From Rhizobium sp. ZPR4 (GTDB lineage Bacteria > Pseudomonadota > Alphaproteobacteria > Rhizobiales > Rhizobiaceae): DNA of 64,000 nt. The stretch spans positions 1,612,001 through 1,676,000 of the forward strand of contig NZ_CP157968.1 in assembly GCF_040215725.1 (NCBI RefSeq), in the 5' to 3' direction. The number at the start of each line of letters is the position of its first letter. The stretch's first letter is position 1. The notes below the pieces were generated by a model. The model was not told the origin of the DNA. It saw only the letters and a program-made list of their open reading frames with translations, and did no database searches. The translations under genes and the position numbers were made by a program. Below, in pieces: positions 18,482 through 26,103 of the stretch.

Positions 18482-19138
18482 ATGTCGGAAAAAGCCGCGC
18501 GATGCCTGGGCACGATGTTCCAGCGCATATCGATCGCCATCAATGCCGAAAAGGACCGGCTCTCCGAGCTGGATGGTGCAATCGGCGACGCCGATCACGG
18601 CATCACCATGGCGCTCGGCTTCATGGCGGTGAATGCCGAGCTGGCAAAGCTCGATCTTGCCCAGGCATTGCCCTCGGAAATCTTCTCCGTCGCAGCGTCA
18701 GCCTTCCTCGATGCGGTCGGCGCCTCGACCGGTCCGCTTTATGCCACGGCCTTTCGCCGCGCTTCGCAGGCGCTGACAACGGATCAATCTCTCTCTCCGG
18801 CCTGCCAGGCGATGATCGTCGACGAAATGAGGGCTGGCATCCAGCAACGCGGCAAGGGTCAGCGCGGCGACAAGACCATGCTCGACGCATGGGTTCCCGC
18901 CGCCGAGGCAGCAATCAACGCAAGGGCGCATTCAAACGATGTCACCGCCATGTGGAACGCCATCCTCGAAGCGGCCGAAACCGGAGCAAACTCCACGAGC
19001 TCCATGATTGCCGCCCGCGGCCGCGCGGCGCGGCTGGGAGAACGGTCGCTTGGGCATATCGATCCGGGAGCGGCTTCGGCGGTGATTATTCTGCGAGCGA
19101 TGCGGGATACGTTTGTGGGGGGTAATGTGGATGGTTGA
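18482..19138 (+). CDS. dhaL: Second DhaL-type kinase subunit
   Basis: About 218 residues, starting at 18482 after GGGAGGAAG. It keeps the nucleotide/metal motif IGDADHGITMALGF, ASTGPLYATAF, GDKTMLDAWVPAAEAAI and RGRAARLGERSLGHIDPGAAS. It follows the SorC-DhaK fusion by 55 bases and is its probable kinase partner, giving the operon two DhaK/DhaL sets. It differs clearly from the first DhaL, so this is not a recent tandem copy. Confidence 0.9.
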   Translation: MSEKAARCLGTMFQRISIAINAEKDRLSELDGAIGDADHGITMALGFMAVNAELAKLDLAQALPSEIFSVAASAFLDAVGASTGPLYATAFRRASQALTTDQSLSPACQAMIVDEMRAGIQQRGKGQRGDKTMLDAWVPAAEAAINARAHSNDVTAMWNAILEAAETGANSTSSMIAARGRAARLGERSLGHIDPGAASAVIILRAMRDTFVGGNVDG

Positions 19139-19159
19139 GCGACTAGCAGCCTACTGACA

Positions 19160-20350
19160 GATGACCTGGCTAAAATGCGCTCGTCAATGCCTGCCCGATA
19201 TTGGTTAACCAGCTCCCGTCCTTCTGACTTTCAAGGTTTATGGAGACAATAACTAAAGATCAGGATGCTCAATCCGCTCCCACTCGGCTCCATCGAAACG
19301 GAAAATATCCTTCTGACCGACAACCCAGAGAATATCGCCAATGCAGCCCGCATAAAAAATGTAGTCGCCGCGCAATTTCGGCAATGCGGGTGAAAATCTC
19401 TTCAGATCGGAGGTTTTCGGATCAAGCTCGAAGAGCCCACCCGGACGCGTGCTCGATGGCAAGACCAATTTGCCTCGATAGGGTGTAATCATATGAAAAA
19501 GATTATGCTGCGGTCGCAACGAAACCGGCGTAAAGCCGCGAGCATAGCTACCGTGCAGCAACACGCCTTCTCGACCACAGATCCAGATACTGTCGGAGTT
19601 TTCTATGTATATTCCAGTGAGAGCTGCCTCCGGAAGGTGGGTATTCAGCTCATGCAGTTCGGCGCCGTCCCAAAAGCATAGAATTGGCTTCGTGCCTTCC
19701 TCTCCGCAAATGTATATTGCGTCAGCACTTACACCTCTTATGCAATTGAAATAGACATTTCGCGGCTCATCCTTTTCAGAATTCATCAACCAATCGAGAA
19801 ATTTGGGATCAGTTGTATCGGGAGCTTCTGCAGTGACTTTACGATGAGCTTCGGGATCATATAGAAGCTTATCCGTCAAAAGACGCCAATCATCGCGCCC
19901 GTCGCGTATGTAAATTTGGCCGCCCGCTCCGGTAGCATATAATACGTCTTCTATAGACGCGATCGACAGTAGTCGGCCATAGCTCTTAGCGTCATCGGCC
20001 CAACTTCCGGCGCCATGAATTTTCTCGCGAAAATTGCCCTTCCACCATGCATGATAGACGTCGCCTTCAGAGGACATGTAAGTTAGATAATCGGTCGTCG
20101 GATCAACATCCGGATTGCGGAACAACGTGATGTCCTGCATGTGGAAATTGAAGTTGTCATAGTACCATTGCTTGCCGGGCTCCCCGTCATGCTCAAAGCG
20201 GTAAATTCGGCAATCAGGATCATAAGTGTCTGATATCTCCTGCACCGCATTAATAATCACGACATTGTCGGATCGAGCGCAGGCACGTGTAAATTCTAAC
20301 TTAAGTTTCTCGATCACTATTTTGAGTTCGCTCCCGAAATGGCCCCAGCA
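19160..20350. repeat. Duplicated module, copy 1 (with flanks)
   Basis: Matches 22430-23610 across the propeller-like gene and into both flanks. Compare the downstream text near 19170-19240 with 22435-22500, and the upstream text at 20318-20350 with 23576-23608. Similarity is strongest in the 3' half of the gene. Confidence 0.75.
19253..20317 (-). CDS. Propeller-like T6SS-linked hypothetical protein, B copy 1
   Basis: A 354-residue protein with no recognised family. It has repeated units ending in aromatic-rich turns (VLYATGAGGQIYIRDGRDDW, ILCFWDGAELHELN, IWICGREGVLLHGSYARGF, ILWVVGQKDIFRFDGAEW), suggesting a beta-propeller. No signal peptide or membrane segment. The last 132 residues differ from B copy 2 (22511-23575) at only four positions, whereas residues 125-220 differ a lot. 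The start is GTG at the place where copy 2 has ATG. It is the last gene of the leftward T6SS effector tail, so an immunity or effector-accessory role is possible but unproven. The local GC content is below that of its surroundings. Confidence 0.75.
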   Translation of the reverse strand: MIEKLKLEFTRACARSDNVVIINAVQEISDTYDPDCRIYRFEHDGEPGKQWYYDNFNFHMQDITLFRNPDVDPTTDYLTYMSSEGDVYHAWWKGNFREKIHGAGSWADDAKSYGRLLSIASIEDVLYATGAGGQIYIRDGRDDWRLLTDKLLYDPEAHRKVTAEAPDTTDPKFLDWLMNSEKDEPRNVYFNCIRGVSADAIYICGEEGTKPILCFWDGAELHELNTHLPEAALTGIYIENSDSIWICGREGVLLHGSYARGFTPVSLRPQHNLFHMITPYRGKLVLPSSTRPGGLFELDPKTSDLKRFSPALPKLRGDYIFYAGCIGDILWVVGQKDIFRFDGAEWERIEHPDL

Positions 20351-20414
20351 TAAATGGCTGTATCAAAGACCAGAATCTGAAGAAATGTCTGTCCGCGCGC
20401 CAACACCAAGGCCT

Positions 20415-21581
20415 CTATCTACTCCCTTTAAATGGCCGTTCTGAGAGGCCCGCCGGTATATCTCGCTGAACCCATTCTTGGCCGTCAAAAATGAAATAGC
20501 GAAGGCCGTAGTCGAAGACATAGAGCTTTTCGTTGCGGGCAAAAATAGCAGACGGCTGAACTCTCCGAGACCCGAGCTTAATCTTTACCTTCGGTGTAAA
20601 GGTCTTCGCGAGATGACCATCAAAACGGAACAATTCTGAATCAGCGATAAGAACTAGGTTGCGTTGCCACAACGCCCCGCCAAAGAAGTTTTTTTCTCGA
20701 TCGGGAACTGACGAAATCTCCGAAAGACCTCTTGGAGGGACACCCTCCATTACAAGTCCGTCCGAACCTATGACGTAGTCGCTACCGTTCACTCCGCTTA
20801 CAAAACTCGCGACATAGGGGTAGTCGGATATTGCGCTGGCTATGCGCGGTGGCAATTCGTGCTTTTTCCAAGCGTCAGGCCTGCCAGTGAAAAGCGTCGT
20901 CAGCTGAGGAAAGGCATTTCGTTCCGCCGACAGCTTTCTCTGAAGCGTGAGCACTTCGTCTCCGCTCATGTCCTTGCGATACAGGGGATGGCCCGGATAG
21001 AGATTAAAGTGCCGTGTATCCACGGCCTGAGTTGCAACCACAAAGATATTGCCTTCGCCGTTGGCGCCAAGAATCGACCATTTTGGCTCGCGGTAGGGAT
21101 ATTCTGATTTCAAGGGCGGAGCCGCCTCTTCCCAGATTTCACCCTTGCCGAGTTTCAGGAAGCCATCGCTTCCCGCGACTAGCCAGCGGTCATCAAATGG
21201 AAGGATCGAGTTAAATTCAATGTCCGGCGCAGCCTCAGATTCGGCCCGGGTACCTGGAATGACCGAATGTTCTGACCCCCGAGGACCCACAACATATATG
21301 TCGCCGTTGAGGCTGATCGCCACATAGGACGGCGCGGCATCCTTATCCTTCGCAGGCAGCACTTGGATATCACGGAGCTCCCGCCGAACGTCTGAGCGAG
21401 AGAAGGTTTGTCCGATAACGTCACGCATGAGGATAATCGTATAGGGATCGTCCCAACGCGGACCGCCAACCAGAGCCGCGAAATAGCGACCATTATCGGC
21501 CATGGCCGCACCATAGAGCTTCGGATTCCATTCACCATAAAGCTCTTCGAAGTTCTCCTCATCATCCAATATATCGGTCAT
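20415..21581 (-). CDS. Propeller-like T6SS-linked hypothetical protein, A copy 1
   Basis: A 388-residue protein, probably also a beta-propeller: repeated strands such as PSYVAISLNGDIYVVGPRG, DRWLVAGSDGFLKLGKGEIW, NLVLIADSELFRFDGHLAKT, KLYVFDYGLRYFIFDGQEWV. It resembles the broken gene at 23685-24650 (shared FDGHL and FDGxxW blocks near the C-terminus). It lies directly upstream of B copy 1 on the same strand. No signal peptide. Function unknown. Confidence 0.72.
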   Translation of the reverse strand: MTDILDDEENFEELYGEWNPKLYGAAMADNGRYFAALVGGPRWDDPYTIILMRDVIGQTFSRSDVRRELRDIQVLPAKDKDAAPSYVAISLNGDIYVVGPRGSEHSVIPGTRAESEAAPDIEFNSILPFDDRWLVAGSDGFLKLGKGEIWEEAAPPLKSEYPYREPKWSILGANGEGNIFVVATQAVDTRHFNLYPGHPLYRKDMSGDEVLTLQRKLSAERNAFPQLTTLFTGRPDAWKKHELPPRIASAISDYPYVASFVSGVNGSDYVIGSDGLVMEGVPPRGLSEISSVPDREKNFFGGALWQRNLVLIADSELFRFDGHLAKTFTPKVKIKLGSRRVQPSAIFARNEKLYVFDYGLRYFIFDGQEWVQRDIPAGLSERPFKGSR

Positions 21582-21676
21582 GGTTCAGATTTCCCTTGCC
21601 TAAGGAAATGCCGGCCGGATGTTCGTAGAACTCCATTTCATCGCATCCGCGTCTACATGAGTGCCTATCGGCTCGG

Positions 21677-22420
21677 TTAGACAACCGGGATGATCTCGTC
21701 GACGATATCCTGGTGTCCATCAATCTCAACTGCAAATGAATAATGCACCGAGCCAGGACGTCGGCCAAGCAGTTCCGCCAGCTTCATTCGCCGATAGGAC
21801 GTCGTCACATTCGCTAGCTCGGGATTTTCGCGAAGATACACTTCCCTTTCCGACAAGGGACCATGAACCTTGCGCAGCTGCGGTAAGAGCTGGCGACCAT
21901 TTTCGTCCTCGACAAATTTATAAGCGTCGAGTGAAGTTGCGCTCATCATAATATTCCATATATCCTCTGGCGCCTTCCGAGCCTCCAGGAATAATTCTAT
22001 CGCATTCTCTGGCATATCAATCCCTGCAAGACTGTATAGCTCATGTAAATCATGCGGCGGAGGATCAGTTTCCTTGCGGCTTGTCAAATCCATCAAAAGA
22101 GCAACGTCTAACGAAAGGGTGAAATGACGTCCCTTTCTGTGCCACAGATCGATTGCTCCCAAGCTTGAATATCCAATGGCAGCAAAATCCTCGCTTCGCA
22201 GGTTCGGCGCATTGTCCAGTATGTTTGCGAGATACTCATCGAAGATGAATGGCATGCATAGATGATAGTTACGATCTGCGTAATATCCGACACCGTGTTC
22301 CATCCAGAAGGCTATCAAATCCGCAGGAACCCTACCACGGGCTCTCTCGGCTTCCGCCTCTGAAACCTGCATTGCCTGTCGCGGCTTACCTCGCGCTGCA
22401 AGAAATTCGTCGGCTGACAT
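21677..22420 (-). CDS. Tdi1-like T6SS immunity protein (GAD-like/DUF1851)
   Basis: A 247-residue cytoplasmic protein. The N-terminal part (about 15-80; VPADLIAFWMEHGVGYYADR) fits the GAD-like domain. The following block (IGYSSLGAIDLWHRKGRHFTLSLD) fits DUF1851. This pair is the architecture of Tdi immunity proteins that block Tde DNase effectors of Agrobacterium T6SS. No Ntox15-type Tde toxin is present in the window, so this looks like an orphan immunity gene. It sits between the two propeller modules. Domain call by pattern. Confidence 0.72.
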   Translation of the reverse strand: MSADEFLAARGKPRQAMQVSEAEAERARGRVPADLIAFWMEHGVGYYADRNYHLCMPFIFDEYLANILDNAPNLRSEDFAAIGYSSLGAIDLWHRKGRHFTLSLDVALLMDLTSRKETDPPPHDLHELYSLAGIDMPENAIELFLEARKAPEDIWNIMMSATSLDAYKFVEDENGRQLLPQLRKVHGPLSEREVYLRENPELANVTTSYRRMKLAELLGRRPGSVHYSFAVEIDGHQDIVDEIIPVV

Positions 22421-22429
22421 ATGAGCTCG

Positions 22430-23610
22430 CTAAATTGCTCTCGCCAATGTCTATTCGGGTTGGTTAGCCCATTCTCGTCTTTGCGACTTACAGGCTTACC
22501 AAGGCGATAATTAGATATCCGGATGCTCGATCCGCTCCCATTCGCTTCCATCGAAGCGAAATATATCCTTCTGGCCGACAACCCAGAGAATATCACCAAT
22601 ACAGCCTGCATAAAAAATGTAGTCACCGCGCAGTTTCGGCAGTGCGGGTGAAAATCTCTTCAGATCGGAGGTTTTCGGATCGAACTCGAAGAGGCCACCT
22701 GGACGCGTGCTCGATGGCAAGACCAATTTGCCCCGATAGGGTGTAATCATATGAAAAAGATTATGCTGCGGTCGCAACGAAACCGGCGTAAAGCCGCGTG
22801 CATAGCTGCCGTGCAACAACACGCCTTCTCGGCCGCACACCCAGATACTGTCGGAGTTCTCTATGTATATTCCGGTGAGAGCCGCCTCCGGAAGGTGCGT
22901 ATTCAGTTCATGAAGCGTATCGCCATCCCAGAAGCAGAGGATTGGTTTGCTACCCTCTTCTCCACATAAATAGATCGCGTCTTCATCGATACCTTTGACA
23001 CCATTAAATAAAACGTTGCGCGGCTTGCTTTTCTTAGATTCCATCAACCAGGATAAATAATCCGGATCATCTGTCTTGGGACGATTTTTGCGTTGCTCTC
23101 GATACTTCACCGGATCAAAGAGCAAGCTGTCTGTCACAAAACGCCAGTCATCTCGTCCATGGCGCATGTAGAATTGCCCGCCATCACCCGCAGCATAAAG
23201 CCTATTTCCTATCTGTGAGATAGCAAACATGCGACCGTAGCCCTTAGCGTCATCGACCCAAGTCCCAGCCCCTTTTATTTTCTCGCGAAAATTACCCTCT
23301 CGCCACGCGTGGTATACGTCGCCCTCCGAAGACATGTAGGTCAGATAATCAATCGCAGCATCGATATCCGAATTGCGGAACAACGTTATGTCCTGCATGT
23401 GGAAATTAAAGTTGTCATAGTACCATTGTTCGCCAACTTTACCGTCATGCTCAAAACGATAGATCCGGCAGTCAGGATCATACGTGTCCGATGTTTCCAA
23501 CACGGCATTGATGATCAAGACATTCTCGGAGAAAGCGCAGGCGCGGGTAAATTCGATCTTTAGCTTCTCGCTCATTATTTTAAATTCGCTCCTGAAATGG
23601 CACCAGAAGA
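22430..23610. repeat. Duplicated module, copy 2 (with flanks)
   Basis: Second copy of the 19160-20350 segment, with extended near-identity in 22560-22950. Orientation is the same, so this is a direct duplication now separated by the A gene and the Tdi1-like gene. Confidence 0.75.
22511..23575 (-). CDS. Propeller-like T6SS-linked hypothetical protein, B copy 2
   Basis: 354 residues, paralogue of the protein at 19253-20317. The first 120 residues and especially the last 132 residues are conserved. The block between about 125 and 220 (charged KYREQRKNRPKTDDPDYLSW here) has diverged. Start ATG at 23575. It follows a broken A-type gene, repeating the A-then-B order seen further left. A constant C-terminal half plus a variable middle fits partner-specific recognition or gene conversion; both are inference. 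Confidence 0.75.
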   Translation of the reverse strand: MSEKLKIEFTRACAFSENVLIINAVLETSDTYDPDCRIYRFEHDGKVGEQWYYDNFNFHMQDITLFRNSDIDAAIDYLTYMSSEGDVYHAWREGNFREKIKGAGTWVDDAKGYGRMFAISQIGNRLYAAGDGGQFYMRHGRDDWRFVTDSLLFDPVKYREQRKNRPKTDDPDYLSWLMESKKSKPRNVLFNGVKGIDEDAIYLCGEEGSKPILCFWDGDTLHELNTHLPEAALTGIYIENSDSIWVCGREGVLLHGSYARGFTPVSLRPQHNLFHMITPYRGKLVLPSSTRPGGLFEFDPKTSDLKRFSPALPKLRGDYIFYAGCIGDILWVVGQKDIFRFDGSEWERIEHPDI

Positions 23611-23684
23611 CAGCGCATCAAGTGTCGGTTGGTATAAGCTGAATAATCCGCGCTGCGCTATGTATGGAGCAGCCTAAAGCTTTC

Positions 23685-24650
23685 TCACCACTTCGGCGGC
23701 AAGCCCTTGAAATCACGCTGCAGCAATTCCGAAGGGATTGCGATCTCGGCCCAGTCTTCGCCGTCAAAGCTATGCACGCCGTGTTTTGCATCGAAGTATA
23801 AAGGATGTCGTCGACGGCCTGAACTTTGATCGGCGTGGGGATATTTCGGTTGATTATCGGATCAAGAACGGGCTTGAGAGGAGACAAAAGATGCCCGTCG
23901 AACCAGTGCAAGGCATAGTCTGAGGCGACGACCATCCGGTCATTGAACGTGGTGATGGAAATCAGTTTTTCGCTATCTCCTTTGAAAGAAACGTCCTGAA
24001 ACCCGCTTTCGGCGTTCCCTACCAGGATCACGCCATTGCCGCCGACGGCCCAGACCTTGCCTTTCGTCTCGATGAAGATATCGGCGAGCGTCGCCGGTTC
24101 GGGATAGAACTTTCCGGATCGTGGCGTGGCAACAACCCGCCATTCTTGACCGTTCCAATGATAAAGTCGGCCTTCGTTGACGCGACTGGGACCTTCGTCC
24201 GCCTCTCTGATGGCATATGCCTCCTCATTTCCGCCTCTTCCTCTTCGGTCAACGGTCTGTTCATACTCGTGGGAGACAAAATGACGCCCATGTAAATATC
24301 ATCTTCCGAACCACCAACCAGATCGCCATAGATGAGATAGTCGTAGGTTTCCGGCGCTTGCGGTAGTTTTCCCTTATGGAACCAGTCCCAGCTGCCATCG
24401 GCGATGCGGTAGAGTTGTGAGTGATGACCGGTAACGAAAAAGGCCTCGCAGATCCGCGTGATCGCATTGACATATCCGAGATCGGTAGCATCGTCGGAAT
24501 AGACTCCTGCGCCGCCGATTTTCATCTTCGAAGGCTTCCGGTCGTCTGCCGGTAGGGTGTAGACCTCGCCCTCGACGCTGAGCGCGTGGATGACGGGACG
24601 TCCATCGGAATCACGGCGGCATAGAGGCGATATGGATCGAAGGGCTTCAT
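23685..24650 (-). pseudogene. Broken A-type propeller-like gene (three frameshifts)
   Basis: Read on the minus strand from the ATG at 24650: KPFDPYRLYAAVI, then a frame change near 24612 to DGRPVIHALSVEGEVYTLP and on through GGAGVYSDDATDLGYVNAI. A second change near 24225 (after LTEEEE) leads to EAYAIREADEGPSRVNEG, LYHWNGQEWRVVATP, GKVWAVGGNGVILVGN. A third near 23805 leads to YFDAKHGVHSFDGEDWAEI and a TGA stop at 23685. Each piece continues the previous one in sense, so this is one gene inactivated by at least three small indels. It is related to the intact A gene at 20415-21581. Confidence 0.72.
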
Positions 24651-24692
24651 CACGGATATTTCCCTGCTTTCGAGGGAGCTTTTTCTCGATGA

Positions 24693-25046
24693 TCAGGATT
24701 TCTCGATAAGAAATACTTCTGCTGTCTCTATGCCGATCCTGACCCTCAAGTAGTTGCTATCCTCCATCACCGCATGGGGTATGTCGATTTTTGCCACGGG
24801 ATCATCGGTCAGAAGGACAATTTTATCTCCGTAGGACATCGATATCAGAACGCTCCGCATCTCTCGTACTGGAAAGGGACAACGCAGACCGCGCGTATCC
24901 GCTATATACGCTATGCCAGCCGCAGCACAGAGAGCGTCTTTCCTCTCCCGATCTGAGCGAAGATAGGCATCGACAATAGCCTGCAGATCGGCTTCATCGA
25001 TACATTCATCAGACCAGTCAAATTCGACAGGACGAATGTCGGACAT
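24693..25046 (-). CDS. TusA/SirA-like domain protein in T6SS tail
   Basis: 117 residues from the ATG at 25046 (GAGGGA upstream; a longer TTG start is less likely). The first 50 residues are an acidic helical extension (FDWSDECIDEADLQAIVDAY). The rest matches the TusA fold: ADTRGLRCPFPVREMRSVL carries the RGLxCPxP active-site motif with its Cys, and LLTDDPVAKIDIPHAV matches the DDPxAxxDIP block. TusA proteins relay sulfur as a persulfide, for example in tRNA thiolation. Its place just after the DUF3396 immunity gene is unusual; a role in toxin protection is speculation. Confidence 0.72.
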   Translation of the reverse strand: MSDIRPVEFDWSDECIDEADLQAIVDAYLRSDRERKDALCAAAGIAYIADTRGLRCPFPVREMRSVLISMSYGDKIVLLTDDPVAKIDIPHAVMEDSNYLRVRIGIETAEVFLIEKS

Positions 25047-25092
25047 CGGATTCCCTCGCTCAAGCAACTTCCAGGCGATTTATTTCGGCTCA

Positions 25093-26091
25093 CTAGTCGA
25101 AACGCCTGAGCCAGTTCAATGTGTAGGCAAGATATGCCTCGTCATCCAAATCCTGCATGGCTCTCGGGAGTTTCAAAATGCCGTATTGATAATCTTCAAA
25201 TCGGATCGGCTGGATGAAGCGGGCAACCGTTTGATAGGTTTTGGGAATACCGCCTGTCTCGGCTGTTCCGAGTATGGGAAGCTTTCCAGCTCGTAGAACG
25301 ACCCCATCCGAATATCGCTTCACGTCAATATCAGGTGTCAGCCTTTCACGGATCATCGTGTCTTCGCCGCCAAGAGCGTCAACGCTAGCCGATCCGAGGA
25401 TGGTCAACCAGTTTGAAGAGCGAGGCCGCTCATAGCCACCTTCACTGCACTCTGACCAATATGTTCCCATCGCATCATACTCCAGACCTGGATACTGCAT
25501 CAACCATGGGTAGTAGTAGGCATCCTCCATCAGCTCGACACCGGGTCGGGACAAGGCTCCCAAACCGGAGGAGCCATGGATTGCACCAAGCCGATCGCAC
25601 CACCGCGTCACGAATGCGACATAACGATCTGGATCTTCGAAAACGAAGCTGGGGGGGAAGTACACCTTCAGTCCCGAAAGAGGCCTTCTCGTCCCTTTCT
25701 CATGCCCAAACGCCATGAACAAATAGAACGAGGGATCGTCAGTTTCCGCCATATCCACATGTTTAAAGAACAGATAGGCGGTTTCGGAGCTGCCCAGATC
25801 GCCGATACTTGTAAAATCTTCAGGAATTCCTACCCCTTTGTATCGCTGCATTCGCTTACTGTTACCGTCGCCATAAGGCTGAAAGTGTGTGATCTTATCG
25901 GTGAACACGGCCAAATAGTCTTGCAGGCTATCAAGCAAAGCCTGTCGTTTCTCCTTCTTCCATCCATCGAGAAAATAGATCGACAGCAAGATACCGACGC
26001 GAGAACGAATGTTGTGCTTACTCCCTGACCGTAGAACACCACGCTCCTCGATATCTTTTGGGTCCAGTTTCAGGTCTTGCGGATATTCCAT
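25093..26091 (-). CDS. DUF3396 family T6SS immunity protein
   Basis: 332 residues with the DUF3396 (type VI immunity) pattern: RSRVGILLSIYFLDGWK near the start, YLFFKHVDM, LSGLKVYFPPSFVFEDPDR, IHGSSGLGALSRPGVELMED, and SNWLTILG. Known members (TsiV type) neutralise VRR-NUC nuclease effectors, exactly the toxin class encoded 12 bases upstream. It probably binds and blocks that nuclease in the cytoplasm. ATG with AAAGGA upstream. Operon with the effector. Confidence 0.82.
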   Translation of the reverse strand: MEYPQDLKLDPKDIEERGVLRSGSKHNIRSRVGILLSIYFLDGWKKEKRQALLDSLQDYLAVFTDKITHFQPYGDGNSKRMQRYKGVGIPEDFTSIGDLGSSETAYLFFKHVDMAETDDPSFYLFMAFGHEKGTRRPLSGLKVYFPPSFVFEDPDRYVAFVTRWCDRLGAIHGSSGLGALSRPGVELMEDAYYYPWLMQYPGLEYDAMGTYWSECSEGGYERPRSSNWLTILGSASVDALGGEDTMIRERLTPDIDVKRYSDGVVLRAGKLPILGTAETGGIPKTYQTVARFIQPIRFEDYQYGILKLPRAMQDLDDEAYLAYTLNWLRRFD

Positions 26092-26103
26092 GCGCCATTC
26101 CTT

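Noticed and set aside
15736..18543. Open frame of 935 codons on the minus strand
   Set aside because: It lies antisense over clear dhaL and SorC-DhaK genes and follows from their GC-rich codon use; no family features.
19253..23575. Duplication as an insertion sequence or transposon
   Set aside because: No transposase, terminal inverted repeats or target duplications seen; the repeated unit is a gene with short flanks.
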